Under the pieces are notes generated by a model that had not been told where the DNA came from, made no database searches, and saw nothing but the letters and a program-made list of their open reading frames with translations. A stretch of 62,758 nt of DNA from Akkermansia muciniphila (lineage in GTDB: Bacteria > Verrucomicrobiota > Verrucomicrobiia > Limisphaerales > SIBE01): NCBI GenBank assembly GCA_945861765.1, contig CAMAWP010000006.1, positions 1-62,758 on the forward strand. The letters are read 5' to 3'. Positions 26,059 to 37,246 of this stretch are shown piece by piece. A program made the translations under genes and the position numbers. Position 1 is the stretch's first letter; the number at the start of each line of letters is the position of its first letter.

Positions 26059-29000
26059 ATGTCCGTGGCGATGATCTCAATGAAACTTTGGCGGGTGAAG
26101 CATGCGGTGCCGCTTCTCGCCGTTCTCTTCCTGCTGGGGCGGGCGGACGCCGCAGTCGATGCCGCGGCGCTCGAACAATCGTTCCAGCAACACGTGAAGC
26201 CGTTCCTGAACCAGAACTGTGTGCGGTGCCATAACCCGGACAAGATGAAGTCTGGCGTCCGGGTCGATCACCTGAACGCGAATCTGGAGGACCCGCAGCT
26301 TCGTTTGTGGGAGGCGATGGAGAAGCAGATCAGCGATAAGATCATGCCGCCAGAGGAGGAATCGCAACCGACGGACGGCGAGCGCGAACGCATGGCGGCC
26401 TGGATCCAGCAAGCCTTGGAGCTCGCCCGCTCGCGACCGACGCCAAAGAACGGCAGCGTCCGACGCCTCACCGTCGCACAATATCGCAACACTCTGCGGG
26501 AATTGCTGCTCCTCGAAGATGACCTGACGGACTTGCTTCCGCCGGACGCCACATCCCGTGACGGGTTCTCAAACAACCAGGAGACGCTGCAGTTGTCCCC
26601 CTTGCTGTTGGAGGAGTATTATGAACTCGCCGAGGCGGCGTTGAGTGGGTGCATCGTCGATCCAAAGTCGAAGCCGGTGATCCAGAACTTCCGCGTCGAT
26701 CTGGGAACTGCCATCAATCCTCAGCCAAGCCCGGACAAACTCATACTCGGGGCCGACAGCCTTTTGCTGAACAACGCAGACTTTGCGGTGAGCCAACCGA
26801 CGCCCGTCAAACCCTTCGATTTTGAGCCTTTCTTCATGCGGACGAAGTTTCGTTTCATCGAAGGTTATCAGGGCAACGACACGGTTCGCGGCTGGAAGGA
26901 GTATGACAGCATCTATCATGCGGTCTTTGCCTGCATGCGAGGCAATGGCGGCTACCCCAAGGGCCAGGCATACAGCACGGTGCCTCAGGGGCTGTTGCTG
27001 CGGCCGGCCATTCCAAGCGCCGAGCTGTTCGGAGTGGAAAGCACCTACGGGCCCAAGGCGAACTTCAAGATTTCACTGCGTGAACTGCCCGACCATGGCC
27101 GCTTCCGCGTCACGATCACGGCTGCGAAATATGATGACGGTCTGTTGTTGGATCCGCTCGATTCCGCTCAGTCAACCCAAGGGTCGGGAGCCGTGATTTG
27201 CCGCGATCCTGACACTCCTCAAAGCGTGACGATTCCGGAAGCTGGCATCTACCAGGTGGACGTTTACGGCACGAACCGCCGCGAGGGCGACAAGACGGCG
27301 GACTCGTCCCGGCTCGCGGAGGGTTTGGTGGGAGCCTGGCTTTTGAATGGGAATGCATCCGGGGCGCCGGAGCGACCGGAACTGGAAGGTCGCTTGATGG
27401 GTGGGGCGCGGTTTGTGGACTCTCCGTTTGGGCAGGCTCTGACACTGGCCGGCGATGGCGATTCCGTGGTCGTTTCCCGGCACGAGGCGATGGATGTCGG
27501 CAACGGTGATTTCACTGTGACCGCCTGGATTCATCCGCGTCAGCCCGCACCGGGAGGCATTGCGAGTCGTGGAAAACAGAATTGGTCTCACGGCTGGTTC
27601 TTGGATCTTCCCGACGACAAGGGAGTCTTGCGGTTCGCCACAGTGGGACCGGATCATCAATCCAATGGCACTGTTTCCTCGTCGCCCGGCACCATTGTCA
27701 CGAACACCTGGCAGCACGTCACAGCGGTAGTCCGGCGCCGAGAGGGCGGCACTCGCCTCTACGTCAACGGCTACGCGGCAGCCAGGGGCACGATTGGTCC
27801 GGCGAATCTGGACAATCCTCAAGTGGATCTCCATCTGGGTCGCCTTCAAGAGGGCAGGTCCTTTCGAGGCGACCTGGATGAAGTGCGAATTTATCGCCGT
27901 GCGCTCGAAGAAGCGGAGATTCAGGCATTGATCGCACCGGGACGTCGTTTTGTGAAGCCTCCACCACCCGAAGAACCGAAGGAATTGATGCTGTCCTTGG
28001 GCAGTCGGCAATTCTCGGGGAAGTTAACCCAACCCGCATTCCTGGCGGTGCGGCTCCCGGCAGGGCCTTTGGCCCTCCACGCGCAATACGCAGGCGTGGC
28101 GCGCCCGGATCGGATTGTCTTCACTCCGCTCCCCGCGGACCATGAAGTCGGGCATCGCTTTGTCGCGTTTGAGAAACGATCACCCCGCCTCGGCGTGCAT
28201 CTGGGACTCCGCCGGGACTGTGGCAGCACGCTGGCTCAAGTCGGGACAGCGGAAACCGTTTCGAGCGTCGCTCCGGCCCGCTTTGTGTTTGAGGGAGCCA
28301 TTCGCAATTTTCCCAGTCCGGATGTCGAAAAGGACAACGTCAATTACCTCGCGGGTGTCCGGGAAATCGGCGTGCGCAGCGAATACACGGATGGTCGCGA
28401 TATGCCGCGCCTTCTGATCCGATCCGTGGAGTTTGAAGGTCCATTCCACGAGACGTGGCCACCGGCATCGCATCGGAACATTTTTATCGATTTTGACAGC
28501 AAGGATCAATTGGAAGCCTATGCGCGGCAAATCATTCGTAAGTTCGCGACCCGCGCGTACCGCCGCCCTGTCACGGGGACCGAGGAATCCGCCCTAATGG
28601 CTGTGTTCGAGCAATCCTACAGAGCCTTGGCCAATTTTGAGGAAGGTGTGAGGGACGCCTTGCAGGTTGTGCTCACGTCGCCGCAGTTCCTCTTCCTGAT
28701 TGAGAACAGCGGCACGCCCGAACCCGAACCGCTCGACGACTATGAACTGGTTTCCAAGCTCTCGTACTTCCTCTGGAACGGGCCACCGGACGGCGCCTTG
28801 TTGCGATTGGCCGCCACCGGCGCGCTCAAAACTCAATTGGATGCCGAAGTAGCACGGATGATCGACGATCCACGCTTCTCCAGGTTCATCGGTGAATTCA
28901 CGTCCCAATGGCTTGCTCTGGACAAATTCGATGTTCTCGAACCAGACCGCGCCCGGTTTCCCAAACTCACCCGCGACACGCGTGCGCAGTTGCGGCAGGA

Positions 29001-29718
29001 ACCCACGCAGTTCCTGCGCTACCTGTTTCGTAACAATTTGTCGGTGCGCCATCTCATCGAGTCCGATTTTGTGATCGCGAATGAAGTCGTCGCTGCGTAC
29101 TACGATCTCCCCAACGCGCCAGAGAGCGGGTTTGAGTTCGTGCCCGTCGCGCACCATCGGCGCGAATTGGGCGGTGTGCTCACGCAGGCCGCCATCATGG
29201 CTGGACTCTCGGACGGGCGGGAATCCAACCCGGTCAAACGCGGAGCGTGGCTCGCCCGCCGCATTGTCGGAGAACCCCCCGACGATCCTCCGCCCAATGT
29301 TCCCGCCCTCAAGGAGGAGACCAAAGCACTCTCCCTTCGTGAGCGAATCGAAAGACACCGCAATCAACCTGGCTGCGCCAAATGCCACTCCAAGATCGAT
29401 CCGTGGGGCATCCCCTTCGAGGAATTCGACGCTGGCGGGCGGCTCAAGAAGCAAACCGTCGACGCCCGGTCCACCCTGCCCGACATGAGGGAGATCGATG
29501 GCGTCAACGACTTGAAGCGTTACCTCGCGCAGGATCGCATCGATCAGGTGGCTTTCAGTTTCCTCAGACATCTCGTGACCTACGCGACCGGTCGCACTCT
29601 TTCTTACGGCGAAATTCAGCACCTGAAACAACATGCCGCAAAGCAGAAAGCCACTGGCTACCGCATGCAGAACATGATCCGGTTTGTCATCCATAGCCCG
29701 ATGTTTCTCGAAAAATAG
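26059..29718 (+). CDS. Giant exported cytochrome-like protein (DUF1587/1592/1588/1585) with LamG domain
   Basis: A 1219-aa protein. A signal segment lies in residues 10-32. The first heme-type motif CVRCH (Cys54-His58) is the PSCyt1 domain. DUF1587 follows near 135-200 ([16 protein letters not shown]). A LamG/concanavalin-like domain is inserted at about 414-625 ([52 protein letters not shown]). DUF1595/DUF1592 cover about 820-980, DUF1588 about 1030-1130 with a second motif [12 protein letters not shown], and DUF1585 ends the protein ([12 protein letters not shown]). Starts at 26059 with AAAGGA seven bases upstream. It precedes DUF1552, the usual partner. Probably extracytoplasmic, with carbohydrate binding by LamG; the activity is unknown. 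Confidence 0.92.
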   Translation: MSVAMISMKLWRVKHAVPLLAVLFLLGRADAAVDAAALEQSFQQHVKPFLNQNCVRCHNPDKMKSGVRVDHLNANLEDPQLRLWEAMEKQISDKIMPPEEESQPTDGERERMAAWIQQALELARSRPTPKNGSVRRLTVAQYRNTLRELLLLEDDLTDLLPPDATSRDGFSNNQETLQLSPLLLEEYYELAEAALSGCIVDPKSKPVIQNFRVDLGTAINPQPSPDKLILGADSLLLNNADFAVSQPTPVKPFDFEPFFMRTKFRFIEGYQGNDTVRGWKEYDSIYHAVFACMRGNGGYPKGQAYSTVPQGLLLRPAIPSAELFGVESTYGPKANFKISLRELPDHGRFRVTITAAKYDDGLLLDPLDSAQSTQGSGAVICRDPDTPQSVTIPEAGIYQVDVYGTNRREGDKTADSSRLAEGLVGAWLLNGNASGAPERPELEGRLMGGARFVDSPFGQALTLAGDGDSVVVSRHEAMDVGNGDFTVTAWIHPRQPAPGGIASRGKQNWSHGWFLDLPDDKGVLRFATVGPDHQSNGTVSSSPGTIVTNTWQHVTAVVRRREGGTRLYVNGYAAARGTIGPANLDNPQVDLHLGRLQEGRSFRGDLDEVRIYRRALEEAEIQALIAPGRRFVKPPPPEEPKELMLSLGSRQFSGKLTQPAFLAVRLPAGPLALHAQYAGVARPDRIVFTPLPADHEVGHRFVAFEKRSPRLGVHLGLRRDCGSTLAQVGTAETVSSVAPARFVFEGAIRNFPSPDVEKDNVNYLAGVREIGVRSEYTDGRDMPRLLIRSVEFEGPFHETWPPASHRNIFIDFDSKDQLEAYARQIIRKFATRAYRRPVTGTEESALMAVFEQSYRALANFEEGVRDALQVVLTSPQFLFLIENSGTPEPEPLDDYELVSKLSYFLWNGPPDGALLRLAATGALKTQLDAEVARMIDDPRFSRFIGEFTSQWLALDKFDVLEPDRARFPKLTRDTRAQLRQEPTQFLRYLFRNNLSVRHLIESDFVIANEVVAAYYDLPNAPESGFEFVPVAHHRRELGGVLTQAAIMAGLSDGRESNPVKRGAWLARRIVGEPPDDPPPNVPALKEETKALSLRERIERHRNQPGCAKCHSKIDPWGIPFEEFDAGGRLKKQTVDARSTLPDMREIDGVNDLKRYLAQDRIDQVAFSFLRHLVTYATGRTLSYGEIQHLKQHAAKQKATGYRMQNMIRFVIHSPMFLEK

Positions 29719-29791
29719 AATTCGCCATGGTCGAAGGTTTCGGCCATCCTCCGTGTCAGTAAAGCAGAGTGATAGTCACGGTCGAAAACTT

Positions 29792-31132
29792 ATGAGCACA
29801 ACCCTTCGACTTGATCGCCGCGCATTTCTCAAAGGCTTGGGCGGTTTTACCCTCGCGCTCCCCGTACTCGACGTCATGGGCGAGGCGGTGACCGACCGGA
29901 TTCCGCGCCGCTTTTGCGCGCTCTACACGGCCAATGGCATGTCCCTGCCGAAAGCGGAGCATGGCCTCGAAGAGTGGAGTTGGTTTCCAGCCGTCGCAAG
30001 CAAAGGCGATTTCGTTTTCGGCAAATCTACCCAACCGCTCGCTCCCTTCCGCAAACAGCTCAGCTTCATGGGCGGCTTGTATCATCCGAGCGGTCCGAAG
30101 AGCGACCCACACGTTTGTTCTGACATGTGGCTAACCGGTGCTCCGCTGCACCATCCGAAACCAGGGGCCTATAATTCGGCAGGGCTCGATCAGGTCGTGG
30201 CGTTGCACACCAAGCAATACTGCCGGCAGCCTTCGTTGGTGTTGTCGATCGATGCGGGAACGGGCTTCCTCTCCCGCACCGGCACCATTTCCTTCAACCT
30301 GGAGGGGAGGCCGATTCCGGCGGAAAACAACCCGCGGCGCGTGTTTGACCGGTTGTTCCGCGCCGACCGTGGCTCGCTCATTTCCGAGCGCAATAAACTG
30401 CAGCGACGCATCAAGTTGGTGGACGCAGTGGCCGCGGGCGCAAAATCGCTCCAGCAGCAACTCGGCAAGTCCGACCGGGAACGAATGGATCAGTACCTGA
30501 CCTCGCTGAATGAAGTTGAATCACGGTTGATTGCGTCCGAGCGCTGGATCGATGTTCCGTTGAAAAAGCAGGACTACTCGCATCTGAAACTCGAAGTGAC
30601 CAACGAAGGCGAACCCGCTGAGTACTACCGCACCATGTTCGATCTGATCGCGCTGGCGTTCGATGCCGACATCACCCGTTCGGTGACATTCATGCTCAAC
30701 AGAGAAGATGGCATGGGCATCAGCGACACGTTTCCACTCAAGCTGGGTCTGAAACAGACGCACCACAGTCTCTCGCACGCGGAAAATAAAAACGGGCAAT
30801 TGGAGTTTGCCAAATACGATCTGTTCCTCAGCCAGCAATTGGCGCACTTTTTCGAGCGTCTGAACGGCTATCAGGACCGCAATGGCAGCGTGCTTGAAAA
30901 CACCATCGTGCTGTTTGGCAGCGGCGCGAGCACGACCCATAATCCTCGCAACTTGCCGACACTAGTTGCGGGTGGAGCCAGCATGGGCCTCAAACACGGA
31001 ACCAGCTGGCGAAACGGCGAGACGCGGATGTCGGACATGTACCTCTCCATCCTGCGGTCCATGGGCATCGAGCAAGAATCGTTTGCCGACAGCGCCGCCA
31101 CCCTCAGCAACTCGATCTTTAGCCGCGTGTAG
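29792..31132 (+). CDS. Tat-exported DUF1552 protein
   Basis: A 446-aa protein from the ATG at 29792, chosen for the Tat signal that follows ([20 protein letters not shown]). DUF1552 landmarks: [37 protein letters not shown], a helical region [20 protein letters not shown] and near the end [17 protein letters not shown]. The family always accompanies DUF1592-type proteins in this phylum group; here the upstream gene is its partner (73-nt gap). Function is not established. Confidence 0.93.
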   Translation: MSTTLRLDRRAFLKGLGGFTLALPVLDVMGEAVTDRIPRRFCALYTANGMSLPKAEHGLEEWSWFPAVASKGDFVFGKSTQPLAPFRKQLSFMGGLYHPSGPKSDPHVCSDMWLTGAPLHHPKPGAYNSAGLDQVVALHTKQYCRQPSLVLSIDAGTGFLSRTGTISFNLEGRPIPAENNPRRVFDRLFRADRGSLISERNKLQRRIKLVDAVAAGAKSLQQQLGKSDRERMDQYLTSLNEVESRLIASERWIDVPLKKQDYSHLKLEVTNEGEPAEYYRTMFDLIALAFDADITRSVTFMLNREDGMGISDTFPLKLGLKQTHHSLSHAENKNGQLEFAKYDLFLSQQLAHFFERLNGYQDRNGSVLENTIVLFGSGASTTHNPRNLPTLVAGGASMGLKHGTSWRNGETRMSDMYLSILRSMGIEQESFADSAATLSNSIFSRV

Positions 31133-31309
31133 CGGCAAACGGGGGCGCGGTAACTAGGAAGTAAGCGATCGCCACAAGCGAGTGAGTATCGCTGCCCCCT
31201 CTCCCCTTCGCGCCGCCAAGAGGCCCGCTCGGGCGGAAGGAAATTTGGCGAGCCCAGCACCTGGCCCGTCCGCGTCAATTCTGCTTTAGCCGTGACAATT
31301 CAGAGGTTC

Positions 31310-31458
31310 AACCACGGATTGCACGGATGACACGGATGGGATGGGGCGGAGGGTGGAATGTCTCGTTCCTGGTTGAGTCACCAAATAGTGACTGGCCAGC
31401 CAGAAGGGAAACTTTCTCGAAACCCTTCCTATCCGTGTCATCCGTGCAATCCGTGGTT
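31310..31458. repeat. Inverted repeat of ACGGATNNC units
   Basis: The left arm, 31310-31337, is 28 bases made of three ACGGAT units spaced 9 bp apart. The right arm, 31431-31458, is its exact reverse complement. The 93 bases between would form the loop. This type of element is recurrent in intergenic DNA of environmental bacteria; here it is a single copy. Confidence 0.85.
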
Positions 31459-31507
31459 GGTTTGATTGCATGGACACGGTTAAGCCGTAACGATGCAGCC
31501 AAGTTTC

Positions 31508-31662
31508 AACGCAAAGGCGCAAAGACGCAGAGACCCAAAGCAAGAGAGGATATTATTGTCCCTGTGCGGGTACGGTCCAACATTCACTGAATATTGACTC
31601 AATCTTCGTTGGTAAAAACATTGGAAACCCTTTGCGCCTCTGCGCCTTTGCGCCTTTGCGTT
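31508..31662. repeat. Inverted repeat of GCAAAGGC-type units
   Basis: The left arm at 31508-31540 reads AACGCAAAGGCGCAAAGACG and onward; the right arm at 31628-31662 is its imperfect reverse complement, built of GCGCCTTT units. It lies about 50 bp from the other inverted repeat. The arms could form a hairpin with a loop of about 87 nt. Confidence 0.8.
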
Positions 31663-31705
31663 AATCTCCAACTGCATCGATACGGTTTAGCGTCAAGATG
31701 CTGGG

Positions 31706-33082
31706 CTAGGTCGAAATCAGTTCTTTGATGGGGTCGATGCCAGAATCCAGGAGGAAGTGCGGGCGTCCTTGGGTGTCGATCACGCTGGCTTCGGCAAGAT
31801 TTATTCCGAGATTGTGGTAAAGCGTGGCAAAGATTTCCTGGAATTTCACCGGACGCTCGATGACTTCAGAGCCAAGCCGGTCGGTCGCACCGATGACCTG
31901 GCCGGTTTTCATCCCCCCACCGGCCAGAAGAGCGAACGTGACCTTCGGCCAATGATCACGGCTGTTCATCGAATTTATTTTGGGCGTGCGGCCAAACTCG
32001 CCCCAAACCACCACGGACACATCCTTGTCCAAACCGCGCTCATGCAAATCGGTGATGAGTGAGGACAACCCCATGTCCAGATAAGGGAATTCGGCGCGGG
32101 ACTCGTCAAAGTTCATTCCATCGCCACCGTGCCAATCCCAGCGGCTGTAGTTCAGCGAGACGACGCGCGCACCGGCTTCGACGAGCCTGCGGGCGATCAG
32201 GAAATTGCGCGCCATGCGAGGACCGCCGTCGCGGCGGTATTTCGGGTCATTCGGGCCGTAACGCTCGACGATGCGAGGGTCTTCCAAAGACAGATCGATC
32301 GCTTTGGCCACGCCGCCTCCTGCCAGCAAATCGACCGCCTGCTGGTGAAACGTATCCATCCCCTCCATGGCGCCGGTGCGGTCCGCCTCGCGATGGAAAC
32401 GATCGATGGCCGAGCGAAGTTGCTCCCGATCCCGCAACCGTTCCAAACTGATGCTCTCGAGCGTCATGTTTGCCGCTTTGGCGTTGGGATCCTTGCTCAC
32501 GGCGGGCATAGGAGCGTGGGCATGCCCGATGAAACCGCCCGTGCCAGCCTCGCCCCACGTGCGGTTGCCAGTCGGATACATCAGCGAGACATGCGCGGGG
32601 ACCCCAGCCTTCGAGCCCTGGAGTTTGGAAACCCAAGCACCGAAGGCCGGCCAACCGCCGGGCGGCGGAGGCACGCCTCGCCGCGATCGCCCGGTCATGC
32701 ATTGGAAACAATCATGGTCACCATCGGAATCCACGATCGAGCGGACGATGGCGAACTTGTCCGCCAATTTTGCCAAACGTGGAAATAATTCACACACCTC
32801 CATGCCGGGCACGTTGGTCCGGATCGGCCTGAACTCACCTCGCACCTCACCCGGCGCGTTCGGTTTGAGGTCGAACATGTCCAAATGCGATGGCCCGCCC
32901 GGGAGGTAAATGTTGATGACGGCTTTGTGGGAGGAACCAACGCCGGCGCGCGCCTCAAGGCCAAGCAACTGAGCCAGCGACAATCCTCCAGCCGCCATCC
33001 CGCCGATTTTGAGAAAGGACCGGCGCGAGACTCCGTCGCAATGAGTTTTCGATGCGTCGAGATTTCCAAGGATGTCGAGCAT
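31706..33082 (-). CDS. Tat-exported DUF1501 protein (GRDHW-type subgroup)
   Basis: A 458-aa protein with a Tat motif SRRSFLKIGG and hydrophobic tail. Landmarks: INIYLPGGPSHLDMFDLK, PVGKRTWGEA-like region at about 170, WGEFGRTPKINSM, SRDHWPKVTFALLAGGG and GQVIGATDRLGSEVI. The C-terminal part ends with PHFLLDSGIDPIKELI. It is closely similar to the orphan gene at 51466-52812 in the same motifs. It is the last gene of the minus-strand cluster, 233 bp downstream of another DUF1501 gene, and has no adjacent PSD1 of its own. Confidence 0.92.
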   Translation of the reverse strand: MLDILGNLDASKTHCDGVSRRSFLKIGGMAAGGLSLAQLLGLEARAGVGSSHKAVINIYLPGGPSHLDMFDLKPNAPGEVRGEFRPIRTNVPGMEVCELFPRLAKLADKFAIVRSIVDSDGDHDCFQCMTGRSRRGVPPPPGGWPAFGAWVSKLQGSKAGVPAHVSLMYPTGNRTWGEAGTGGFIGHAHAPMPAVSKDPNAKAANMTLESISLERLRDREQLRSAIDRFHREADRTGAMEGMDTFHQQAVDLLAGGGVAKAIDLSLEDPRIVERYGPNDPKYRRDGGPRMARNFLIARRLVEAGARVVSLNYSRWDWHGGDGMNFDESRAEFPYLDMGLSSLITDLHERGLDKDVSVVVWGEFGRTPKINSMNSRDHWPKVTFALLAGGGMKTGQVIGATDRLGSEVIERPVKFQEIFATLYHNLGINLAEASVIDTQGRPHFLLDSGIDPIKELIST

Positions 33083-33315
33083 GGGATGTCTGATTTCTAG
33101 AGTTTATTTGCCGCGTAATTCCATACCGGCTCTCAAACTACTTATAATCGTGAATTGGCAAAGAAGCCAACCATTTTCTCGGCAAAGAATTTCCCCTTTC
33201 CCCTCCCCACTGGAGATCACTTCGAGCAACCTTCAAACGCCGAGCGGCAACCTGTTGAAGGAAAGTGGGAAAATCAACTATGGCTTGCATCTGAAAACCC
33301 GATCACCCGCCAATC

Positions 33316-34776
33316 CTACGCGAGGATCCGTTGGAGCACGTTGCCACGGATGTCGGTGAGTCTTCGAATGCGGCCGGCATAATGATAGGTCAGGTTTTCA
33401 TCGTCGAGGCCCAGGAGATTGAGGAGGGTCGCGTGCACGTCCCTTATGTGGATCGGGTCACCCACCGATCGAAGGCTGAACTCGTCTGTCTCGCCGGCCG
33501 TTGCGCCGCCTTTCACGTTGCCGCCAGCCATCCACATGCAGAGAGCGTGACCGTTGTGATCCCGTCCGACTTTGTCGCCTACGGTCCCGTTGACAAACGA
33601 CGTGCGTCCCATCTCGGAGGCCCAGACGACGAGCGTTTCGTCGAGCAACCCGCGCCGCTTGAGGTCCGCTAGCAGTCCGGCCACAGGCAAATCCACCTCG
33701 CGACTGTGTTTGATCATGCCGTCCTTTACGTTGCCGTGATCGTCCCAACTGTCCTTGCCGATTTGCACCCCATGCAAAAGGAGGGTGTGGCGCACGCCTC
33801 GCTCGACGAGTCGGCGGGCCAGCAGGCATTGGCGTCCAAAGCCGGCCGTCTTCGGATTGTCCAGTCCATAGAGGGCCTTGGTCTCTTCCGTTTCACCGGA
33901 GAGATCGACGAGTTCGGGCGCGGCGGTCTGCATGCGGAAGGCAAGTTCGTAGGCGCTGATGCGGGCCTCCAGTTCACTGTCCTTGCCATCCTCGCCCAGA
34001 TGCCGGCGGTTGAGCCAGGCGAGCGCGTCGAATTCCTGTCGCTGTTGCGGGGCGCTCACACCTTGCGGCCGGGCGAGATCCACGATCGAGGTGCCGGCGG
34101 GACGCAGGAAGGTGCCTTGGTAGGCCGCGGGCAGGTAGCCGTTGCTCCAGACCGCCGCACCGTTGGTGGGCGCCCCGCGCGGGTCCTGAATGACGACGTA
34201 GCCCGGTAGATTTTGGTTCGCGCTGCCGAGCCCGTATTGCACCCATGAGCCGACCGACGGGCTGCCCGGAAACTGGCTGCCCGTCGCGACGTGGAGCGTG
34301 GCGGGACCGTGATTCTGATTGTCCACCTGGATCCCGTGAATAAACGCGAGGTCATCCACATGCCGGGCGAGGTTCGGAAACAACTCGGAGATGTATCGGC
34401 CTGACTGGCCGTTCTGCTGAAACGTGAACGGGCTCCCCACGCATTGATGGGCAAACGTCAGGCGCCCTTGCAGTTCGCCGGAGGCGATCTTGGGAATGTG
34501 CGGAATCCGTTTGCCGTGGAACTCGTTCAGCTTTGGTTTGTATTCAAACGAATCCACCTGGCTGACGCCGCCGCACATGAAGAGCATGATGCAATTCTTG
34601 GCCTTTCTCGGAAACGGAGGCACCTTGACGGCCAAGGGATCGACGCTCGCAGAAGCGCCTCTCGCCTCGCACGACAAGAGGCCCGTCAGCGCGAGCCCGC
34701 CGAACCCGTTGAACATCCGTCCGAGAAATACCCGGCGGCTTGGAGTGTACCCCTCATTCAACTCAGGACGAGTCAT
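33316..34776 (-). CDS. DUF1501 protein paired with PSD1
   Basis: A 486-aa protein with a Tat-like start (SRRVFLGRMFNGFGGLAL). Landmarks: CIMLFMCGGVSQVDSFEYK, SVGSWVQYGLGSANQNLPG, CLLARRLVERGVRHTLLL, WASEMGRTSF, GRDHNGHALCMWMAGGN and the end LTYHYAGRIRRLTDIRGNVL. It follows the PSD1 gene at 34959-37133 by 182 bp on the same strand, the standard pairing. It may be a structural or hydrolytic partner of PSD1; both functions are unknown. Confidence 0.93.
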   Translation of the reverse strand: MTRPELNEGYTPSRRVFLGRMFNGFGGLALTGLLSCEARGASASVDPLAVKVPPFPRKAKNCIMLFMCGGVSQVDSFEYKPKLNEFHGKRIPHIPKIASGELQGRLTFAHQCVGSPFTFQQNGQSGRYISELFPNLARHVDDLAFIHGIQVDNQNHGPATLHVATGSQFPGSPSVGSWVQYGLGSANQNLPGYVVIQDPRGAPTNGAAVWSNGYLPAAYQGTFLRPAGTSIVDLARPQGVSAPQQRQEFDALAWLNRRHLGEDGKDSELEARISAYELAFRMQTAAPELVDLSGETEETKALYGLDNPKTAGFGRQCLLARRLVERGVRHTLLLHGVQIGKDSWDDHGNVKDGMIKHSREVDLPVAGLLADLKRRGLLDETLVVWASEMGRTSFVNGTVGDKVGRDHNGHALCMWMAGGNVKGGATAGETDEFSLRSVGDPIHIRDVHATLLNLLGLDDENLTYHYAGRIRRLTDIRGNVLQRILA

Positions 34777-34958
34777 GGCGTCAGTGTTTGGTTGTTCATG
34801 GGCGTTTCGGTTGTTTTCCTCCGTGGTCTTCGAACCTCAGCGCTAAATTCCGGTCAGGGATATTCAGCACAGAGTTTTGAAGAACACAGAGGGGGATCAT
34901 ATGGAGCTTTTAAGAATGTTGATTATCTGTCTACAGCGACGGCACGTATTGAAAAGCA

Positions 34959-37133
34959 TCATTCGACATACACAAATTCGTTGGCATTGAGCAGCACGCG
35001 GCAAACCGGCGCCAGGGCATCGCTGCCTGGCGCGCTCGAGGTCATCAGCGCCTGCATCCGTTCGGATTCGTCGGGCGCGGGTTCGCGGCCGACCGCGATC
35101 TTAAAAGCCAGTTGGATCTGGGCTGCCGGTGATTCACCGGCCCCCGCGCGGACGCGGGCGGCAAAGTGGGTGGCTTCTTCGTTGGCGAAGCGCCCGTTAT
35201 ACATGGCCAAGGCCTGCAAGGGCGTCACCGAAGCCTGCCTCCGATCGCGCGTGGCATCGCACACCACGGAGTCGAAGGTTTGGAGGAACGGCATGGTCAT
35301 CGAGCGTTGCTGATAGATATAAATGCTGCGCTTGCGTCCTTCCAGATCATCCTGCGTGGCCCATTTGCTGTCATCGAATTTCACCTCCTCGGCCAGCCCT
35401 TCGGGCAATGGAGGGAAAATCGGGAGCCCAAACTGTTCCGGGTTCAATCGTCCGCTGACCGCGAGCACAGCGTCACGCACCGCCTCGGCCTCCAGGCGCC
35501 GCGAACGGAAACGCCAGAGGAGCGTGTTTTCCGGATCCACCGCTTCCGCCTGCGAATCGGGATGCCGGGACGATTGGCGATAGGTTGCGGAGTTCACGAT
35601 CAGCCGGCGCATGGCTTTGACGCTCCATTTGAAATCGGTGAACCGGCGGGCCAGCCAATCGATCAATTCAGGATGCGAGGCTCCGCCACTGAGTTTGCCG
35701 AAATCGCTAGGAGTAGCCACGAGACCTCGCCCAAAGTGCCAATCCCAAAGCCGATTGACCATCACCCGTGCCGTCATTGGATTCTCGGGGCTCGCGATCC
35801 ATTGGGCGAGCGCCAGGCGGCGGCTCCGGGTCGGCCAGCGTTTGAAGGGATCGAGGCGGATCGGCGCCGGGTCCTGATGGCCCGTGATGACGCTTGGAAA
35901 GCCGGGTTCGACGACCTCGCCGGGATTGTCCCACTCACCGCGATTGAGCACCCGCGTCTCCGGCACGCCGGGTTCGAAGGGCGGACCGTACGAGTGACGC
36001 AACGACATGGCGATGGGTTGCAGACGCTTGAGATCCTGTTCGAGGAGGCGGACGCGCGCTTTGGCTTTGCTCCGCTGCGCAAGTTGCTCCGGCGTGAGCG
36101 AAATCTTCGGATCCGATTTCTTGCCGACGTCCTCGATTTTGTCCAACGCGGCCACGAGTGAGCGCGGCTCAGCCAGCTCTGCGTTGCGCTGTTCGGTGAG
36201 TTTCGCTGCCCACTCCTTCTCCCCCTTGCGATAGAAAGCCGCCGGAAGCGGGCCGCCGATCTGGAAAATATCCCCCGGCAGCGGGCGCTGGAGCTGGACC
36301 GTCGAAAAGAAGGCCTTCATGCGATAGAAGTCCTTGGTCGGAATGCGGTCGTATTTGTGGTTGTGACATTGCGCGCAACCGACGGTGAGACCGAGGAAGA
36401 CGGAACTGACAGTGGCGGTCATTTCGCTGAGCATTTCATGGCGTGAGGCATCGCCGCGCGGTTCGGTGAACGGGGCTAGGCGCAGAAAGGTCAGCGCGAC
36501 GGTCGGCTCCGGCTTCGACTCAGGAAGGTCGCCCGCGCCCATGATTTCTTCCATTTCATCACCCGCGATCTGTTCGATCACGAATTTATCGTAGGGCTTG
36601 TCCTGGTTGAAAGCGTCGATGACATAATCCCGATAGCGCCAGGCGTTCGGCAGATCGGGATCCCCTTCGTAGCCGGCGGTGTCGGCGTAGCGGGCGAGGT
36701 CGAGCCAGAAACGCGCCCAGCGTTCGCCGTATCGCGAGTCGTCCAGGAGCTTGTCCACGAGCTTTGAATACGCTTGGGGATCGGGGTCGCTCACGAACGC
36801 GTCCACCTCGGCGGGCGATGGTGGCAACCCTATCAAGTCGAAGTAAACCCTGCGGACGAGGGTGCGGGGGGATGCTGTTGGCGCGAGCGTGAGCCCTTTT
36901 TCCTCCAGGGCAGCTAGAATGAAGTGATCGATCCCATTGCTGACCCGGTCTGGGTGTCGGACCAAGGGAGGCTTGATGTCGGTAACCGTAGTGAAAGGCC
37001 AGATGGCAGCGGAATTCGTTGGCGACGATTCCGCGAGAAGAACATTAGCCAGCAGGCAGCTCACGACAAACAGGCTGGCAACCGCGCCGGCCGCGCGGAG
37101 ACCAAGCTTGAATGGCTGTTGCGTGGAGTTCAT
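34959..37133 (-). CDS. Exported PSD1 protein (DUF1549/DUF1553) without cytochrome domain
   Basis: A 724-aa protein from the ATG at 37133, preceded by the conserved promoter at 37142-37169. The start MNSTQQPFKLG and following ASLFVVSCLLANVLLAES form a signal segment that resembles the start of the protein at 39216-43385. DUF1549 begins near residue 60 (YFDLIGLPPSPAEVDAFVS), with GERWARFWLDLARYADTAG and CAQCHNHKYDR. DUF1553 ends with LLNANEFVYVE. No N-terminal CxxCH domain. A frame open 39 codons further upstream lacks the signal segment at its start, so 37133 is preferred. Downstream is the DUF1501 gene at 33316. Confidence 0.93.
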   Translation of the reverse strand: MNSTQQPFKLGLRAAGAVASLFVVSCLLANVLLAESSPTNSAAIWPFTTVTDIKPPLVRHPDRVSNGIDHFILAALEEKGLTLAPTASPRTLVRRVYFDLIGLPPSPAEVDAFVSDPDPQAYSKLVDKLLDDSRYGERWARFWLDLARYADTAGYEGDPDLPNAWRYRDYVIDAFNQDKPYDKFVIEQIAGDEMEEIMGAGDLPESKPEPTVALTFLRLAPFTEPRGDASRHEMLSEMTATVSSVFLGLTVGCAQCHNHKYDRIPTKDFYRMKAFFSTVQLQRPLPGDIFQIGGPLPAAFYRKGEKEWAAKLTEQRNAELAEPRSLVAALDKIEDVGKKSDPKISLTPEQLAQRSKAKARVRLLEQDLKRLQPIAMSLRHSYGPPFEPGVPETRVLNRGEWDNPGEVVEPGFPSVITGHQDPAPIRLDPFKRWPTRSRRLALAQWIASPENPMTARVMVNRLWDWHFGRGLVATPSDFGKLSGGASHPELIDWLARRFTDFKWSVKAMRRLIVNSATYRQSSRHPDSQAEAVDPENTLLWRFRSRRLEAEAVRDAVLAVSGRLNPEQFGLPIFPPLPEGLAEEVKFDDSKWATQDDLEGRKRSIYIYQQRSMTMPFLQTFDSVVCDATRDRRQASVTPLQALAMYNGRFANEEATHFAARVRAGAGESPAAQIQLAFKIAVGREPAPDESERMQALMTSSAPGSDALAPVCRVLLNANEFVYVE

Positions 37134-37141
37134 CGGTGATG

Positions 37142-37169
37142 AGTTTAAGGGCGGATTGAAAAGTGCCAA
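37142..37169 (-). promoter_or_regulatory. Leaderless sigma70-like promoter of PSD1
   Basis: On the minus strand: TTGGCA (37164-37169), 16 nt, TAAACT (37142-37147), then 8 nt (CATCACCG) and the ATG at 37133. The transcript would start at or next to the ATG. The same module occurs at 43394-43421, 44781-44809 and 56783-56810. Confidence 0.65.
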
Positions 37170-37246
37170 GCATGTTTCACGCCCCTCAGCCCGAGATGGC
37201 AGTTCGCTTGTCGATTCGCAGCGTCGAGAACTCGAAATCAATCCTT

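Larger units (their letters stand above)
31133..31705. other. Intergenic region with two inverted-repeat elements
   Basis: No coding sequence is supported. Two hairpin-forming repeats lie in it and are listed separately (31310-31458 and 31508-31662). The region sits between convergent transcription units (DUF1552 on the + strand, DUF1501 on the - strand), a common place for such elements. Confidence 0.6.
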
